Numbered from the stretch's first letter, positions 51,632-61,671 are shown. The stretch: 64,000 nucleotides of DNA from Glaciecola flavus (GCF_042646125.1 NZ_JBHRSW010000014.1:1-64000); one strand, 5' to 3'. Program-made: numbers and translations. Notes: generated from the sequence alone by a model not told the origin.

Positions 51632-53647
51632 ATGCAATTGACCGTCGTTAAAAAAATGGTAATAGGTTTTGCATTGTTAGCGTTTTTATTAGTGTTAACG
51701 AGCGCCTTGTCATACCGAGGATTAACAGACATCAGGACGTCCGCACAATCGGTAGCCTATAACAAACTACCCGTTCAACAACTCGTATCCAAATTGAACA
51801 TCGACATATTGCGTTTGGGCAGCTTAACTACCAATGCATATTATGAATTCAATGAAATACGTTTTTCTCAGCTTCGAGCACAATTTGTCCAAGACAACGA
51901 AGCATATCAAGGATCGCTAAACAAACTAGAAAATCGACCTGATGACATCTACCTAGACAGTCTCAATCAAATTTTGGCTGCCTCTGCACGCTACCAGTCG
52001 CATAGTAAGGCTATGTTACTTGCTGTATCAGACAAAATTAACACTAAAGCAGCGTTGCAAGCAGCAGGTGAACAAGCTTTAAATCACGCCGATGAGGCCA
52101 GTGCGCTGATGCTAGACATCAGTTATCTGGAGGATGATTCAGCTGAAATGGAAACTCTAATAGGGATGACCACGACCATAGAAAACAAACTTGGCTTAAT
52201 GCTTTCTTTAATCAAGGAGCTCATTGGTGCCAACAAAAGCGAAAGTGCAGAACAAATTATCGCTGACATTGAATATAACTTAAGCAATGTAAAAGTAGAC
52301 GCAGATTATGCCGAGCGCTTGCTTGCTAACATTGAAGATGATGGTATTTTTTCGATGTACAAGGCAGAGTTTTCAAACTTGATGACGCTTTTGAATGCTG
52401 AACAGGGGGTCTTCGCTCTCAAGCGAAATCTGCTCTTGTCAGAGAGCAAAGCATTTGAGGCTCGTAGCGCTGCAGACGAAGCGCTCAACGAAGCAATATT
52501 GCATTTATCGGCACTTTCCAAAGATATGGAACAAGGTGTACTCGAAGGACAAGAGAATATTCTGCATGTTGTTAGCAACAATGTACTTAAAAGCGCAGTG
52601 GCCTCCCTTGCGGGGATCATTGCAACGGTTTTACTGGCCTATATCGCGACAAGGAGCATAGTAAAACCGCTAGCAAAGGTAAATGCTAAACTCAGGCTAG
52701 TGAGTCAGGGAGATCTCACGCAAACACTGTATGATGAAGGAACCGACGAGTTTTCTGCGCTTGCCAAGAACATCAACCAGTTGATTGATTCGCTGCATGA
52801 TTTGGTCAGCGGCATAAATGAAAAAGAGCAAGATCTGCGCGCAATGATGAGTAATAGTATTGAAATAGGCGACCAATCTTTGCAGCAAGTGTCGGCACAA
52901 CAAGAGAAAATTCAAAGTAGCGCAACACTCACGCAAGAAATTCGTGAGCGCAGTACCCACAATTTAAATCAAATATTAGATGCCGACGCGAAAATTGAGG
53001 AAGTGATTGCTAAAAGTGATGAAGCTGTACATCTTGTGAATGAAAGTAATCAGCAGGTTATTCGGCGAGTGGAGCAAAGCAGGGCCTCTGCCCAAATAGT
53101 TAATCGTTTGGGGGAGAACACGCATAAGATTGCTGGCATATTAGACGTGATTAAAAACATTGCTGAACAAACAAACTTACTTGCCTTAAATGCAGCCATA
53201 GAGGCGGCTAGAGCCGGAGAGCAAGGACGAGGTTTTGCGGTAGTTGCAGATGAAGTACGTACCTTGGCAACTAAGACGCAAGGTTCGACGAAAGAAATAG
53301 AAGCGATGATGTTGAATTTACAAGACGATGCATCAACAGCAATTAGCGCCATGGAAGAAGGTGCGAGGCAGGCCGAAACGGGGATGGAAAGCACAACCAA
53401 AGTGACGGAGCAGATACAAAGTATTAAAGCACTCATTAATGATCTTGCATTAGTCAATCAAAACGTTGTTGCAGACACCAAAAGTCAATATGGTTTACTG
53501 GACGAAATTGGGCAAGGTTTAGACGCAGTGGTTGCATTGAGCAATCAAAGTGCAGACAGCACTGAGCAATCTAACACGGCAATGCATGAAATGAACCGGC
53601 AAGTGGAGGCCTTGAACAAAGCAGTGGCACGCTTTGTACTGCGCTGA
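51632..53647 (+). CDS. Methyl-accepting chemotaxis protein
   Basis: This 671-residue receptor has a first membrane helix at about residues 10-32, a large periplasmic helical ligand domain (about 33-315), a second membrane helix near 315-335, then HAMP (STRSIVKPLAKVNAKLRLVS) and a long coiled coil. The hairpin tip is AEQTNLLALNAAIEAARAGE followed by QGRGFAVVADEVRTLA. The ligand is unknown. It relies on a canonical chemotaxis system elsewhere. No CheY-binding part was seen in the flagellar-type island of this window, so it probably serves another flagellum. Confidence 0.95.
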   Translation: MQLTVVKKMVIGFALLAFLLVLTSALSYRGLTDIRTSAQSVAYNKLPVQQLVSKLNIDILRLGSLTTNAYYEFNEIRFSQLRAQFVQDNEAYQGSLNKLENRPDDIYLDSLNQILAASARYQSHSKAMLLAVSDKINTKAALQAAGEQALNHADEASALMLDISYLEDDSAEMETLIGMTTTIENKLGLMLSLIKELIGANKSESAEQIIADIEYNLSNVKVDADYAERLLANIEDDGIFSMYKAEFSNLMTLLNAEQGVFALKRNLLLSESKAFEARSAADEALNEAILHLSALSKDMEQGVLEGQENILHVVSNNVLKSAVASLAGIIATVLLAYIATRSIVKPLAKVNAKLRLVSQGDLTQTLYDEGTDEFSALAKNINQLIDSLHDLVSGINEKEQDLRAMMSNSIEIGDQSLQQVSAQQEKIQSSATLTQEIRERSTHNLNQILDADAKIEEVIAKSDEAVHLVNESNQQVIRRVEQSRASAQIVNRLGENTHKIAGILDVIKNIAEQTNLLALNAAIEAARAGEQGRGFAVVADEVRTLATKTQGSTKEIEAMMLNLQDDASTAISAMEEGARQAETGMESTTKVTEQIQSIKALINDLALVNQNVVADTKSQYGLLDEIGQGLDAVVALSNQSADSTEQSNTAMHEMNRQVEALNKAVARFVLR

Positions 53648-53650
53648 TCA

Positions 53651-53670
53651 ACAAACTTCACAAAGTTTGT
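53651..53670. terminator. Hairpin after the chemoreceptor gene
   Basis: ACAAACTT-CACA-AAGTTTGT is a perfect 8-base stem 3 bases after the chemoreceptor stop. No T-run follows, so it is at best a weak terminator; it may help separate the chemoreceptor from the kinase operon. Confidence 0.45.
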
Positions 53671-53701
53671 ACAAGTATTCGCCTGTAAGTCGCTTAAATA
53701 G

Positions 53702-53707
53702 TATAAT
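53702..53707 (+). promoter_or_regulatory. Perfect -10 box before the kinase operon
   Basis: TATAAT lies between the chemoreceptor terminator-like stem and the kinase gene. A poor -35 (TTCGCC) sits 18 bases upstream. Transcription would begin near 53714, which favours the TTG at 53749 over the GTG at 53716 as kinase start. Confidence 0.45.
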
Positions 53708-53748
53708 CTCAATTTGTGGTTAAAAATCAATTAGCTGTAGGGCATAGA

Positions 53749-55878
53749 TTGAGCGCATTGCCAACACACATCGGTCAATACGAAATAATTGAGCTTATTC
53801 ATATTGGCGAACGCGAGCGAATATTTAAAGCACGCCCTTGTGCGGGCAGTGCGGCATTTGGTCACTATGAGTTTGTTGCTATTAAGCAAGCCAAGACTTC
53901 AAATGATGCCCATAGCAATAGTACGATGACTTTACAGGTCGATGCACTCAAGCAAGTGCAAAGCACGGATGCTTCCAAGCACTTTATCAAACTTATCGAT
54001 GAGGGTAGGGATGATAACCAAGTGGCATTTTTTGTCATGCCTTTCTATCAACATACACTCACTCAGTATCTGCAAAAGGCAGACGCGCCGGTTGATGCTG
54101 AATTGTTACTAAAATGGTTAGTGGGGTTGTGCAATGCACTAAGCACATTGCATAAAAAGGCGATGCGGCATGGCGATATAAAACCCGACAACTTATTTGT
54201 GGATGATGACTGCACTATACTTGTTGGGGATTTAGGCTCAGCAAGCAAAAGCGATACTAATGGAAAAAAAGCCGACACCAAAGCGTATGGCTCGCCTTCA
54301 TATAGTAGCCCAGAGGTATTATCTCACCAAAAATGGCCGTCCAAAGAAGACGATTTTTATAGCATGGGGAAGACGGCTGAATACGTTGTTAATGCTAAAA
54401 AAATCAATATTCCTACTGAGTTTCATCAATTTATTAATAGGCTAGTTGACGAAAACCTAGACACTCGATTGCGTGAAGCAGACAAGATTTTGTCGGCGCT
54501 TGAAACAGTATCTCTACATTTACAGCAAAGCCGAACGCAAGTGTTATCAAATGACTGGCTTATTGCGACTTACCAGGATTTGTATCAAGCTATTCGAGCG
54601 CAGTTATTGACTGAGGGGGTATTGTTTCCTGCGGATGAAAAACGCTTGCTTTTGCGGCATCTACCGGCGTCAGAAAACAAAGAAAATCATCAGGTATACA
54701 CATCACTAGTCGATTGTGCTTATGCCCACTTGCAAGAAGATGAATCAACGAGAGATTGGTTGATTTGGTGTAAAGTTCTTCATGAACACTTGCAGCAACA
54801 GCAGTATCAGTTAAACGAGCAAGCACTTTTGCGTTTGCAACAAGAAGGGGTAGTGCAAACGCAGCGCAGTCCTGTGTTTATCGAATCCTATCTGCGAAAA
54901 CATATCAATGTATCTAAGTCGAAGCGAAGAATATGGCTATGGGTTGCTTGTTTATTTTTCGGCATTGCAAGTTTCTATTTCTTTTCGCAAAGTAAGCAGG
55001 ATAGCTTACCATTGTCTGAGTCAGAGGCTCACTCCCGCGAGACAGTGATTAGCCCTATCGATAATACGGCTGTTCCTTTGGCAACTGACAAAATCATGAA
55101 TGGACAAGCTACAACACAATCGCAGTCTAGTACAAAATCTGACCGAATCATAGTGCCTAAAACCTTACCAGTCGGAGAGTCAACACACTCTTCTCAATCA
55201 GTTGCTACCCAAACAATTTTTAGCAAACGTCTGTATCCCAATAACGATAAAAATAGCCCACTATATATTGACATGATCAAGATAAATGGCGAACAAGGAA
55301 CGCTATGGGTCATGCAAAATGAGGTATCTCGTACTTTGTATGAGGCCTGTGTAAAAGCTGGGAAGTGCCGCAAAAACAAGCGCTTTAGTACGCTTTCTGA
55401 CGACCCAGCCGTGCTCGAAAAACTGCCGGTCACGCAAGTCAGCTGGCACGATATTGTTGAAGATTTTATTCCTTACGCCAATCATGTGTATGGCGCAGAA
55501 TTCACCTTGCCGTCACTCGCGCAGTGGCAATTATTTTCGAATTCTGCGCAAGGTTTATCCGATACACCAAGACTTGAAAAAATGCATTGTAAAGACTGCA
55601 ACAGTTTTTTGTCTCGCCAATTTCAAAGCCGATCAATGCCTGTTGATGCATTGCCTATGGCCACTAACAAATTGAGACATGTGTGGGGTAATGTGCAGGA
55701 GTGGCTGTCTGATTGCCCTTCAACAGAGACAGGGGAAGCACTTTGTTATCAAGCGCTGGTAGTGGGAGGTTCATGGATGCACAAAGAAAGTGATATACTT
55801 ACGGGCTCTATCGATAGCTTGCAAAAAAGAGCTCGCTCAATAAACACAGGGTTTAGGTTAGTTGAAAGCGAAAAATAA
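53749..55878 (+). CDS. Transmembrane Ser/Thr kinase with periplasmic FGE-like domain
   Basis: A 709-residue protein; TTG 53749 was chosen because TAGGG stands 6 bases before it, while the GTG at 53716 has no ribosome site. The kinase domain at about residues 10-260 shows Lys in FVAIKQAK (K46), catalytic loop HGDIKPDN (about 141-148) and a DLG in place of DFG; the glycine loop is degenerate. One membrane helix lies near 396-414 (RRIWLWVACLFFGIASFYFF). The C-terminal domain (about 507-707) resembles formylglycine-generating enzyme (TLWVMQNEVSRTLYEACVKA; HVWGNVQEWLSDC; GFRLVES) but lacks the catalytic cysteine pair. The T6SS regulators PpkA and TagR show separate versions of these parts. Confidence 0.87.
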   Translation: MSALPTHIGQYEIIELIHIGERERIFKARPCAGSAAFGHYEFVAIKQAKTSNDAHSNSTMTLQVDALKQVQSTDASKHFIKLIDEGRDDNQVAFFVMPFYQHTLTQYLQKADAPVDAELLLKWLVGLCNALSTLHKKAMRHGDIKPDNLFVDDDCTILVGDLGSASKSDTNGKKADTKAYGSPSYSSPEVLSHQKWPSKEDDFYSMGKTAEYVVNAKKINIPTEFHQFINRLVDENLDTRLREADKILSALETVSLHLQQSRTQVLSNDWLIATYQDLYQAIRAQLLTEGVLFPADEKRLLLRHLPASENKENHQVYTSLVDCAYAHLQEDESTRDWLIWCKVLHEHLQQQQYQLNEQALLRLQQEGVVQTQRSPVFIESYLRKHINVSKSKRRIWLWVACLFFGIASFYFFSQSKQDSLPLSESEAHSRETVISPIDNTAVPLATDKIMNGQATTQSQSSTKSDRIIVPKTLPVGESTHSSQSVATQTIFSKRLYPNNDKNSPLYIDMIKINGEQGTLWVMQNEVSRTLYEACVKAGKCRKNKRFSTLSDDPAVLEKLPVTQVSWHDIVEDFIPYANHVYGAEFTLPSLAQWQLFSNSAQGLSDTPRLEKMHCKDCNSFLSRQFQSRSMPVDALPMATNKLRHVWGNVQEWLSDCPSTETGEALCYQALVVGGSWMHKESDILTGSIDSLQKRARSINTGFRLVESEK

Positions 55879-58063
55879 TAATAAGGTTTTGCGCACTGCA
55901 TTCGAATTTATCGGCAAATTCAGCATTGTTTATTTTGTGTTTGCGTTCGGCATAGTCTACGCCAAACCACATCACATTGTGGTCCAGGCGAACCATGGTA
56001 AAGACATTAGCTTACCTCATGAGATTGATCTTGGCATAAAAACGCGTATAGAAGATCAATTTCGCAAGCAATTACACCAAGTATTGTCACTTAGTGATGA
56101 AAACAGGGATCAGCCGCTATCTTTCGATGATTTGGTGTCGCGCTATCCTAGTCTGGATGCCGTTATTCAATATTCCTTAACAAAACAAGACACCGAACAG
56201 CTATCTATTTCTGCCTTAGATCCTTATGCACATAGCAAGCTTTTTAGTATATCTCTTCCCTTGTTGCATGAAGACTCAAGCTCTGCAGAAAATACACCTT
56301 ACACACCCTTGCTCAGTTTAGCTGACGATATCGGCCAAGCGGCGGCCCTAAAACTCGTCACTCATCAGCAGCTTATCCAGCTTAATTTGTCACTGGAAGG
56401 CTTCAAAATAGATGAACTAGTACCACTTACTACTTATCTGCTGTCACTGAGTAAGCAAAATCAAGTCAAGCTCATTGAAACAGTGCAAGTGCCGGGTAAA
56501 TTATCTAGTTTGTTCCCAGTTGTTAGCACGCGATATGCTATTACCACTGACATGTCGGTGAGTCAGTTACACAATGAACTACTCAGGTTTTGGCAATTAT
56601 TGGAAATCGACGTTGATTTGACTTATTCCCGCGTCAAAGCAGAACTGGTACTGCTGCGCACTAACAATCCTTACACCCCTTCAGTGGTGAGTACGACATT
56701 GGGAATGTTGGTTATTTTAGTCATTTTTCATTTGTTTATTCGGCGTTACTACTTTCATCATCAATTGGAAATGTTGGCAAATGGAAAGCGTGCCGACGAA
56801 TGGTTAGACACCTACGCGCGAGCAGATAAACCTTGGCTTCGTTTGGGAGAAAAATGGCAAAGTCAGCTCAATTATTGGCAACAGATAAAGCGCGAGTCCG
56901 CGCAACTTGAAAAGCAAGCGAAGACGCTTTTTGACGCCGGAGATGTCACCTCATCCAAACTCTTCATTAGTAAAGCCTTGAATATCAATACTAACGCACC
57001 GGTTGCTACAAAGCTGATGCTTGCAGTCGAGAATTTTGAAAAGGATAGCAAGCAACTCTCTGACAAAGAACAATGGATACGCAACAAAGTGGCGAAGGCC
57101 ATGAGCAACTATCGCAACAATCAGGTGTTTAAGGCGCTCAGGCAAGCTTATCAAGCAGAAGAATCTGCCAAACAAGATAAACAATTGAAAAAACAACTCA
57201 AAGCGATTCGAAAATTAATTAACCGAATCAATAATGAACTGTCTCCTGAACTTGAACGCATCAGTATTGTGCAGACCGCGAGCTCACAGGAACTAAGTGT
57301 GGGTTGCGAATCATGCTTAATGATTGGGCGTGAAAATGTCGATTTTGTGCCGCCAGATAGTGATACAGGTGCCATTCTCATTAATCACAAAGGCTTATCT
57401 AGGGTAGGGCGGCATGCGAAAATTTCTGCCAGCCAAGCCGGTTTTTTTATCGAGGATTTAGGCAGTGCCAATGGTATTTATGTTGATGATCGTCGATTGG
57501 AAAAAGGGCTGGCACATAAACTGTCTTCAGGTGAACAACTCACTCTTGGCGCTGAATCAAAATTGGCAGCAGTATGTTTTCAAGTTGATATCGGCAAAAC
57601 ACAAGGCTTACTGCAATTGAACAGCGATAACGCCTTAAAAAACAAATTACCCCTAAACGAGCTGGCAAATATTTGGCCTGACTATGTGCAAGCGATTCGC
57701 AAGAATATATGTTTAATGCGTCAGCATAGCTACCTATACTTGGATAAAAAAAGTGGTGAGTTATTGCTGTCTGATCGTGTTGTTGACGACAAAAAGATAA
57801 AAAAAGGCATGCCAGAACGTATAGCGTTGGCTAGGATTGAGCTAGGTGAATCATCCACTATTTCCCCTTTATTTTCAGATGCGGTTGTTGCAGAAAATGG
57901 TGCAGATGTTGTCGAGGTTAATGGCCACAAGCTGTTGGGCAAAATGCCACTTATTTTGCCAATAGAACTGCGTATAGCTGATCAGCTAATCTCCATTACG
58001 GCTAGCCCTTCTAAGGTATCAGCCGAAATGGACATGAGTATCGCTCGGCTACTAAAGTATTAA
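55862..58063 (+). CDS. Membrane protein with periplasmic region and cytoplasmic FHA domain
   Basis: This 733-residue protein starts at TTG 55862 and overlaps the kinase gene by 17 bases. A signal or anchor helix (SIVYFVFAFGIVYA) precedes a periplasmic part of about 245 residues. A membrane helix follows near 278-298 (VVSTTLGMLVILVIFHLFI), then a charged helical region (residues 330-470). The FHA domain at about 481-575 has LMIGRENVDF, LSRVGRHAKI and DLGSANGIYVDDRRL, i.e. the Gly-Arg, Ser-Arg-x-x-Arg-His and Asn-Gly signature residues. FHA domains bind phosphothreonine, so it is the natural target or reader of the kinase. Confidence 0.85.
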   Translation: MKAKNNNKVLRTAFEFIGKFSIVYFVFAFGIVYAKPHHIVVQANHGKDISLPHEIDLGIKTRIEDQFRKQLHQVLSLSDENRDQPLSFDDLVSRYPSLDAVIQYSLTKQDTEQLSISALDPYAHSKLFSISLPLLHEDSSSAENTPYTPLLSLADDIGQAAALKLVTHQQLIQLNLSLEGFKIDELVPLTTYLLSLSKQNQVKLIETVQVPGKLSSLFPVVSTRYAITTDMSVSQLHNELLRFWQLLEIDVDLTYSRVKAELVLLRTNNPYTPSVVSTTLGMLVILVIFHLFIRRYYFHHQLEMLANGKRADEWLDTYARADKPWLRLGEKWQSQLNYWQQIKRESAQLEKQAKTLFDAGDVTSSKLFISKALNINTNAPVATKLMLAVENFEKDSKQLSDKEQWIRNKVAKAMSNYRNNQVFKALRQAYQAEESAKQDKQLKKQLKAIRKLINRINNELSPELERISIVQTASSQELSVGCESCLMIGRENVDFVPPDSDTGAILINHKGLSRVGRHAKISASQAGFFIEDLGSANGIYVDDRRLEKGLAHKLSSGEQLTLGAESKLAAVCFQVDIGKTQGLLQLNSDNALKNKLPLNELANIWPDYVQAIRKNICLMRQHSYLYLDKKSGELLLSDRVVDDKKIKKGMPERIALARIELGESSTISPLFSDAVVAENGADVVEVNGHKLLGKMPLILPIELRIADQLISITASPSKVSAEMDMSIARLLKY

Positions 58064-58066
58064 TAT

Positions 58067-59671
58067 ATGCTGACACTTGATAACAAAAGTTACCTCAGGC
58101 ACTTATCGATTAGCGAAAGTTTGTTGGATGACGTTTCGTTGTTGTCGGACGTGTATTTACAACGTAATCCAGACATAAAAAAATACGCTAAACGTTCGAC
58201 AGATGAGATATTGAGACATCTTGTTTCTCGCCACTACAACAATATCTCATGGGAATTGGCTCATTTACTTTGGGCGCTTGTGCAATGCGAATGTCAAACA
58301 AGAGCAAGGCAATCGACTTCGGCCATCATAGATTTTTTTTGGTTGAATGAAGCGATTTACCCTAAAAATGCGCAGGATTGGTTTACGACAAATACGGCAA
58401 GAATCGAGATACCCGATAGCGCCTTAACGCTGCGTGATCAAGCTTTGGTGATTCAGATCAGGCAACATCAATTCACTATCAAATTGAGCCGGATTAATGT
58501 CTTGTCATGTCTGGTGGAATTTATACTGAATATTACACCTGATACCATTGAACAATGGCAAGACAAGCTCTGGCAGCAAGGGGTAAATGCCATACGTCAG
58601 GTCAGCAGTGATATTCAACAAAGACTGTATCACTACTTGAATGAACATTTACCTCCGGTTCGCTTAGCAAAAAAATATGCCTTTTTTTCGTCTCATCATC
58701 TCGATGCGAATAATTTGAGTCGAGAGGACTTTATCAAACTTTGGATTGAAGCAAAACCAATCGAGGGACTGGGTAAACTAAGTAGCTTATTCGAGAGTTT
58801 GCTCAACTGGCAATTTGCACAAAGTCATGCAAGTGATAGCGAGGGACACTTTGAGCAAGCAGCTGTTCATGCGCCTGAAAGTGAAGACTTGGATTCGCAA
58901 TTTAGTGAGAGCGTATTTAAGGCTTTGTCTTCATTAACCGAGACTGAGCTGGATCTACCATCTTTTGCTTGTGCGCCTAAACTGCTGAGTAAAATACAGG
59001 TAGACAAACTGTCGATGTTAGGACAGTTCCCTCAACAAAGTGTAAAAAGCATCGCATTATTCTTTGTGGTTTGGTCCTTTTCTCCCATTCAACTAAGCTT
59101 AATTCAAGCCTCGCGCAATAATTCAACTAAACGTGTTAGTGATAATGATATATTGGATAAAGTAGAGCAGCTCGACACATATCAAACACACCGTTCGTTT
59201 TTGCGCGCATTGTTTTTATTAAACGAACAGACGATGATGGCGTGTTGGCAGATAATTCGCTTGAATTTTGCAAATGATGCGATCAATGCGTTTTGTTTAG
59301 TCAATGATTGGTTAAATCAATTTTCCAAAGCCTTTAATAAGGAATACGGAGCGATCGCCGAGAGTGATAGTCAATGTTATACAGATAAGATATCAATGGC
59401 CTTAATCGAGCAGGTGTTGCCAGAATTTATAGAGAAATGCGAAAGGGCTTTAAAGAAAAATAAACGCCTTGGCTTTACGCCCGATAGCCTTCTTAGTGAA
59501 GGCGAGGTATATATACAAGCCATTGATAAACTTAATCAACTCAATCAATTAATTGGTCGTTGTGAAAAAAATATCAATAAAGAATTTTATGATGAAGCCC
59601 TTACCGAAGAAAATTATTTGGCTGACCGTTTCATAATCACAAATGAGTTAGTGCAGAGGTATGTCAAATGA
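58067..59671 (+). CDS. Large hypothetical protein of the kinase-FHA operon
   Basis: This 534-residue protein has no signal peptide or confident membrane segment. It is rich in Leu, Gln and Trp/His helical patterns (LAHLLWALVQCECQTRARQS; EKCERALKKNKRLGFTPDSL). A polar insert near residues 255-285 splits it into two parts. I do not recognise the family. It starts 3 bases after the FHA gene and overlaps the next gene by four bases, so it is a core cytoplasmic part of this system. Confidence 0.7.
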   Translation: MLTLDNKSYLRHLSISESLLDDVSLLSDVYLQRNPDIKKYAKRSTDEILRHLVSRHYNNISWELAHLLWALVQCECQTRARQSTSAIIDFFWLNEAIYPKNAQDWFTTNTARIEIPDSALTLRDQALVIQIRQHQFTIKLSRINVLSCLVEFILNITPDTIEQWQDKLWQQGVNAIRQVSSDIQQRLYHYLNEHLPPVRLAKKYAFFSSHHLDANNLSREDFIKLWIEAKPIEGLGKLSSLFESLLNWQFAQSHASDSEGHFEQAAVHAPESEDLDSQFSESVFKALSSLTETELDLPSFACAPKLLSKIQVDKLSMLGQFPQQSVKSIALFFVVWSFSPIQLSLIQASRNNSTKRVSDNDILDKVEQLDTYQTHRSFLRALFLLNEQTMMACWQIIRLNFANDAINAFCLVNDWLNQFSKAFNKEYGAIAESDSQCYTDKISMALIEQVLPEFIEKCERALKKNKRLGFTPDSLLSEGEVYIQAIDKLNQLNQLIGRCEKNINKEFYDEALTEENYLADRFIITNELVQRYVK

Positions 59672-60198
59672 AAGGTTTAGCTGAGGGTATATATACTGCG
59701 ACCGAGCAGTATCGCTTTTTAAGTCAACACAGCCAAGTGAGAAAGGTTGAGAACAAGCTAAGTGTGTCGCATATTATGGACATCGTTTTGCAGCCCAATA
59801 ATGAATTAAATAAAACGCGTATGGCTATAGTGAATAGCGATTTGACTTATCGCCGTACCTACAGACGGTTTCTTGAACACATGCAGGGTCTGTATTCACC
59901 TCGGCTAGCTGCTGCCGCGAGCGACGACGCTATCCTGACAAGGGAAACAGATGCGTTTAGCCTTGCCATGCTGAGGTCAGAAGATCTGCACAGTGCAGAT
60001 ATTCAAATTGTTTTGTCATTATCCAAACCTTTGACGGCAGAAAAAAGCGAGGCCAATATCCACTGCTTTTATCAAGACAGTATCCTTCCACTTGCGCTTG
60101 AAAAAGTGGATAGCCTGCAATATGCAACTAATATATCCAGTAGAGACGCGATTTTTATGGCCTTGAGTCACAATGATTGCGAGATATTTATTTGTTAG
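59668..60198 (+). CDS. Hypothetical protein of the kinase-FHA operon
   Basis: This 176-residue soluble protein (for example SHIMDIVLQPNNELNKTRMA; LTYRRTYRRFLEHMQGLYSP) matches no family I know. It is coupled to the preceding gene by an ATGA overlap. Its TAG stop at 60196-60198 is in the same frame as the following gene, and the TAGGAG containing that stop appears to be the ribosome site of the next gene. Confidence 0.65.
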   Translation: MKGLAEGIYTATEQYRFLSQHSQVRKVENKLSVSHIMDIVLQPNNELNKTRMAIVNSDLTYRRTYRRFLEHMQGLYSPRLAAAASDDAILTRETDAFSLAMLRSEDLHSADIQIVLSLSKPLTAEKSEANIHCFYQDSILPLALEKVDSLQYATNISSRDAIFMALSHNDCEIFIC

Positions 60199-60207
60199 GA
60201 GTGGCTT

Positions 60208-61524
60208 ATTCAACTTTACCATGTATTTATCGCGACCACTCAAGGTCTGGTAAAAATACAACAAATCATACCGATTCAAGCACCGGCTTCGTCTTTAGTG
60301 ACACTTACAGGTACTGCGACTAAGGCTGGTATATCATCTCGCTACGAGAGTTTTGTAAATATCGATACAGGCTTGATTAACAAATACATCGATGGCTTTT
60401 CAGCAAGGCATGTGTCTTCGCGAGATGCTGGTCACATCCCTCTGCTGTCATATAAAATGGTAGTCGAAAAGGATATTCATCAAGGGGAGTCTTGGCAGCT
60501 TGCTGCTTGTCTAGCACATGTGCTCTATGAGCAAGGGCGGCTCTGCGAGTATGACGTTGAGGACGGAGATACCGTATTTATCGCCACGGGGATGGTTGAT
60601 CCGGTGAGTTTATCCGTTAATGCCATTAGCTTTTTGCCACAAAAAGCATTACGCGCAAGTCGAGCACTGGCGGAGTGGCGGGATAAGCATTGCGAAGTCC
60701 GGTTTTTTGTACCGAATGCTAATTATCGACAACCCTTACCAGATGTTCCTTTTGAATTCTCGCCAGTGAGCGAGCTTCGGGACTTATTTGAGGCTTTGTA
60801 TTCATACGGTTTACAAGCGCCACTGCTATCTGATGATTTACGGCACACCGAATACTCCTCGCATGTTTTTACCAAGCCCTTGCATGCTCAGGCCAAAACT
60901 ATGAACGCCAAGCTGGAAAATGTTGTCGGGTATACAGACTCAAAAACGGGATACTACGAAGTCGACAATCAATATGACGACAATTCCCAGCCAATTAAAA
61001 TAAGATTGGCAGCGAGCTTCAATAAGCCGGTATTACTGTTTAGTTTGTTGTTTGTTTTGTTCGTATTGTTTGGCCTTAGCTTGTTAAACCATCGCACAAC
61101 ACAGTTACTTGAGTATCGAGTTGGCATCCAAGGTTGCAGCGATGCGGTGGCAAAACATTACGACATAAAGCATGATATCAGCACTACGCTGCCTACTGTT
61201 CCCCTAAAAGGTCTATGTGCCCTGCAATTAAGCATCGACAGTCAATACAAAAGTGCATGGTTACTTGCCGAGTCAGGCGCTTTGATTTCGCTGTCGAAAT
61301 TGTCCAATGGTCATTGGAATGTTCCCTTGCCAAGTTGGCAAAATAGTACTCGTCGTTATACTTTGTTGCTAAGTAAACAAAATTTAGATGCCGCTGATTT
61401 TCAAAGCTTCAGTGCCTATGTTGCAAGTAAGCCATCAGATCAAGCAATGGAAAAATTGGGGCAACAGTGGTTTGCTAAGCAGAACTACTCGTTAAGGTAT
61501 TTTACGCACACCCTTGTTTTGTAA
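60208..61524 (+). CDS. Membrane protein with Lon-S16-like N-terminal region; apparent ATT start
   Basis: A 438-residue protein if translation begins at the ATT at 60208, where AGGAG stands 6 bases upstream and the following codons (QLYHVFIATTQGLVKIQ) look coding. The first usual start in frame is GTG 60298, which lacks a ribosome site. Residues around 105-160 (SWQLAACLAHVLYEQG ... DTVFIATGMVD) distantly recall the Lon S16/MCM-like fold, without clear catalytic residues. One membrane helix lies near 274-296 (VLLFSLLFVLFVLFGLSLL), with about 140 residues beyond it, probably periplasmic. The stop of the preceding gene is in the same frame. Confidence 0.65.
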   Translation: MQLYHVFIATTQGLVKIQQIIPIQAPASSLVTLTGTATKAGISSRYESFVNIDTGLINKYIDGFSARHVSSRDAGHIPLLSYKMVVEKDIHQGESWQLAACLAHVLYEQGRLCEYDVEDGDTVFIATGMVDPVSLSVNAISFLPQKALRASRALAEWRDKHCEVRFFVPNANYRQPLPDVPFEFSPVSELRDLFEALYSYGLQAPLLSDDLRHTEYSSHVFTKPLHAQAKTMNAKLENVVGYTDSKTGYYEVDNQYDDNSQPIKIRLAASFNKPVLLFSLLFVLFVLFGLSLLNHRTTQLLEYRVGIQGCSDAVAKHYDIKHDISTTLPTVPLKGLCALQLSIDSQYKSAWLLAESGALISLSKLSNGHWNVPLPSWQNSTRRYTLLLSKQNLDAADFQSFSAYVASKPSDQAMEKLGQQWFAKQNYSLRYFTHTLVL

Positions 61525-61671
61525 AAAATAAAAAATTTTTTCATCCCTCGACATAAAAAACTGGCAAAGTGTTTCATAACCCTGAATGTAAGTTAGTTGA
61601 ACCTTGGTATCGCTATTGTAGCTTGGGGTTTTCAGCTAATGCAGATTCGAAAACTAATAAGGGTTTTAGGC

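Noticed and set aside
55255..55878. FGE-like domain as the maturase for the window's sulfatases
   Set aside because: The cysteine pair needed for catalysis is not visible, and the domain is fused to a kinase in an unrelated operon.
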